The notes under the pieces are model-generated. The model ran no database searches. It saw nothing but the letters and a program-made list of their open reading frames with translations, and was not told the origin of the DNA. The translations under genes and the position numbers were made by a program. Shown here one piece after another: positions 63,170-64,000 of a stretch of 64,000 nt of DNA. The DNA is from an uncultured Pseudomonas sp. (GTDB lineage Bacteria > Pseudomonadota > Gammaproteobacteria > Pseudomonadales > Pseudomonadaceae): assembly GCF_913774235.1 (NCBI RefSeq), contig NZ_CAJYDW010000012.1, forward strand, positions 372,001 through 436,000, read 5' to 3'. Numbering within the stretch: position 1 is the first letter of the stretch; each line of letters begins with the position of its first letter.

Positions 63170-64000
63170 ACCGCTTCGGTTACGCCAAGCCCAATGCCGT
63201 CCCCGATGCCATCCGCCAACACGGCCCCCAGACCCATTTCATCGCCGGCGGCACTAACCTGCTGGACCTGATGAAGGAAAACGTCGAACGCCCTGAACAG
63301 CTGATCGACGTCAACGGCCTGCCGCTGCGTGAGGTCGAGACCACTGCCGAGGGCGGACTGCGCATCGGCGCCCTGGTGAAGAATGCCGAGGTGGCCTATC
63401 ACCCCGAGGTACAGCGCCGCTATCCACTGCTGAGCAAGGCGATCCTCGCCGGTGCCTCGCCGCAACTGCGCAACATGGCCTCCACCGGCGGCAACCTGCT
63501 GCAGCGTACCCGGTGCTACTACTTCTATGACGTGGGCACCCCCTGCAACAAGCGCGAGCCCGGCTCGGGCTGCGGTGCCCGCGACGGCCAGAATCGCATC
63601 CATGCCATCCTCGGTCACAGCGAGCAGTGCATCGCCACCCATCCCTCGGACATGTGCGTGGCCCTGGCCGCCCTGGCCGCCCGCGTCGAGGTGAGTGGTC
63701 CCCAGGGTGATCGCGTCATCGACTTCGCCGATTTCCACCGCCTGCCGGGCGATACGCCCGAGCGCGACACCAACCTCGCCGCCGACGAACTCATCACCGC
63801 CGTGACCCTGCCGGCCGAGGGCCTGGCCGCCCACAGTGCCTACCTGAAGATCCGCGACCGCGCCTCCTATGCCTTCGCCCTGGTTTCGGTGGCCGCGGCG
63901 CTGGAACTGGACGGCGAGCGCATCAAGCAGGTCCGCGTCGCCCTGGGCGGCGTGGCCCACAAGCCCTGGCGACTGCCCGAGGCCGAACAGGCCGTCGTTG
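63166..64000 (+). CDS. FAD/[4Fe-4S] subunit of the second enzyme (partial at window edge)
   Basis: At least 278 residues, running off the right edge. [65 protein letters not shown] and the cysteine insertion [21 protein letters not shown] parallel the PaoB subunit on the other strand. Start overlaps the stop of the preceding gene. A molybdopterin subunit is expected next, outside the window. Confidence 0.9.
   Translation, partial: MNRFGYAKPNAVPDAIRQHGPQTHFIAGGTNLLDLMKENVERPEQLIDVNGLPLREVETTAEGGLRIGALVKNAEVAYHPEVQRRYPLLSKAILAGASPQLRNMASTGGNLLQRTRCYYFYDVGTPCNKREPGSGCGARDGQNRIHAILGHSEQCIATHPSDMCVALAALAARVEVSGPQGDRVIDFADFHRLPGDTPERDTNLAADELITAVTLPAEGLAAHSAYLKIRDRASYAFALVSVAAALELDGERIKQVRVALGGVAHKPWRLPEAEQAVV

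Overview
The window is about 64 kb of GC-rich chromosome from a gammaproteobacterium, most likely Pseudomonas in the broad sense. The erdR-dgkA pair next to a DTW-domain gene, the inverted REP elements and the overall gene families all fit a Pseudomonas of the oryzihabitans/psychrotolerans type. The species is an inference from gene content; no rRNA, tRNA or other taxonomic marker is present. Most genes are ordinary chromosomal ones. I saw no prophage, plasmid, CRISPR array or complete insertion sequence.

Layout. 1-3 kb: a tRNA aminocarboxypropyltransferase, an EamA exporter, the response regulator erdR and diacylglycerol kinase. 3-11 kb: a zinc metallopeptidase transcribed away from a three-gene operon encoding transglutaminase-DUF2126 amidoligase, circularly permuted ATP-grasp fused to Alpha-E, and a second transglutaminase. 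This is a predicted but biochemically uncharacterised peptide or protein modification system and is the most interesting locus here. 11-18 kb: a lone hutH with a HutC-type operator, an azoreductase, a four-unit A-B-A-B tandem repeat, a PepSY/DUF2946 membrane pair, a solitary cobF and a MITE-like element. 18-29 kb: an MFS carrier, a UvrA2-type ABC ATPase, an MgtC-like protein, a DUF2252 protein, an AT-rich orphan gene, a chemoreceptor, a MocR regulator, and an AhpD-like protein preceded by a gene remnant.

29-37 kb: aspT-aspD (aspartate/alanine exchange plus aspartate 4-decarboxylation, a proton-motive cycle), the cobalt/nickel pair dmeR-dmeF with a readable operator, yajD, a REP pair, a decayed M24 peptidase and an acetolactate synthase. 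37-46 kb: transporters, a LysR regulator, an arabinose/galactose-type dehydrogenase, repeats, trmA, a purine permease, and small proteins including an RcnB-like one. 46-51 kb: a PhoD-like phosphatase and the gluconate set gntT, gntK, gntR with three copies of one operator sequence. 51-58 kb: small hypothetical proteins, two LysR regulators, two EamA transporters and a GDSL esterase.

58-64 kb: two head-to-head operons for PaoABC-type molybdenum aldehyde oxidoreductases. One has a Tat-exported iron-sulfur subunit; the other has none and runs off the right edge. A perfect 15-bp palindrome lies between them and may control both.
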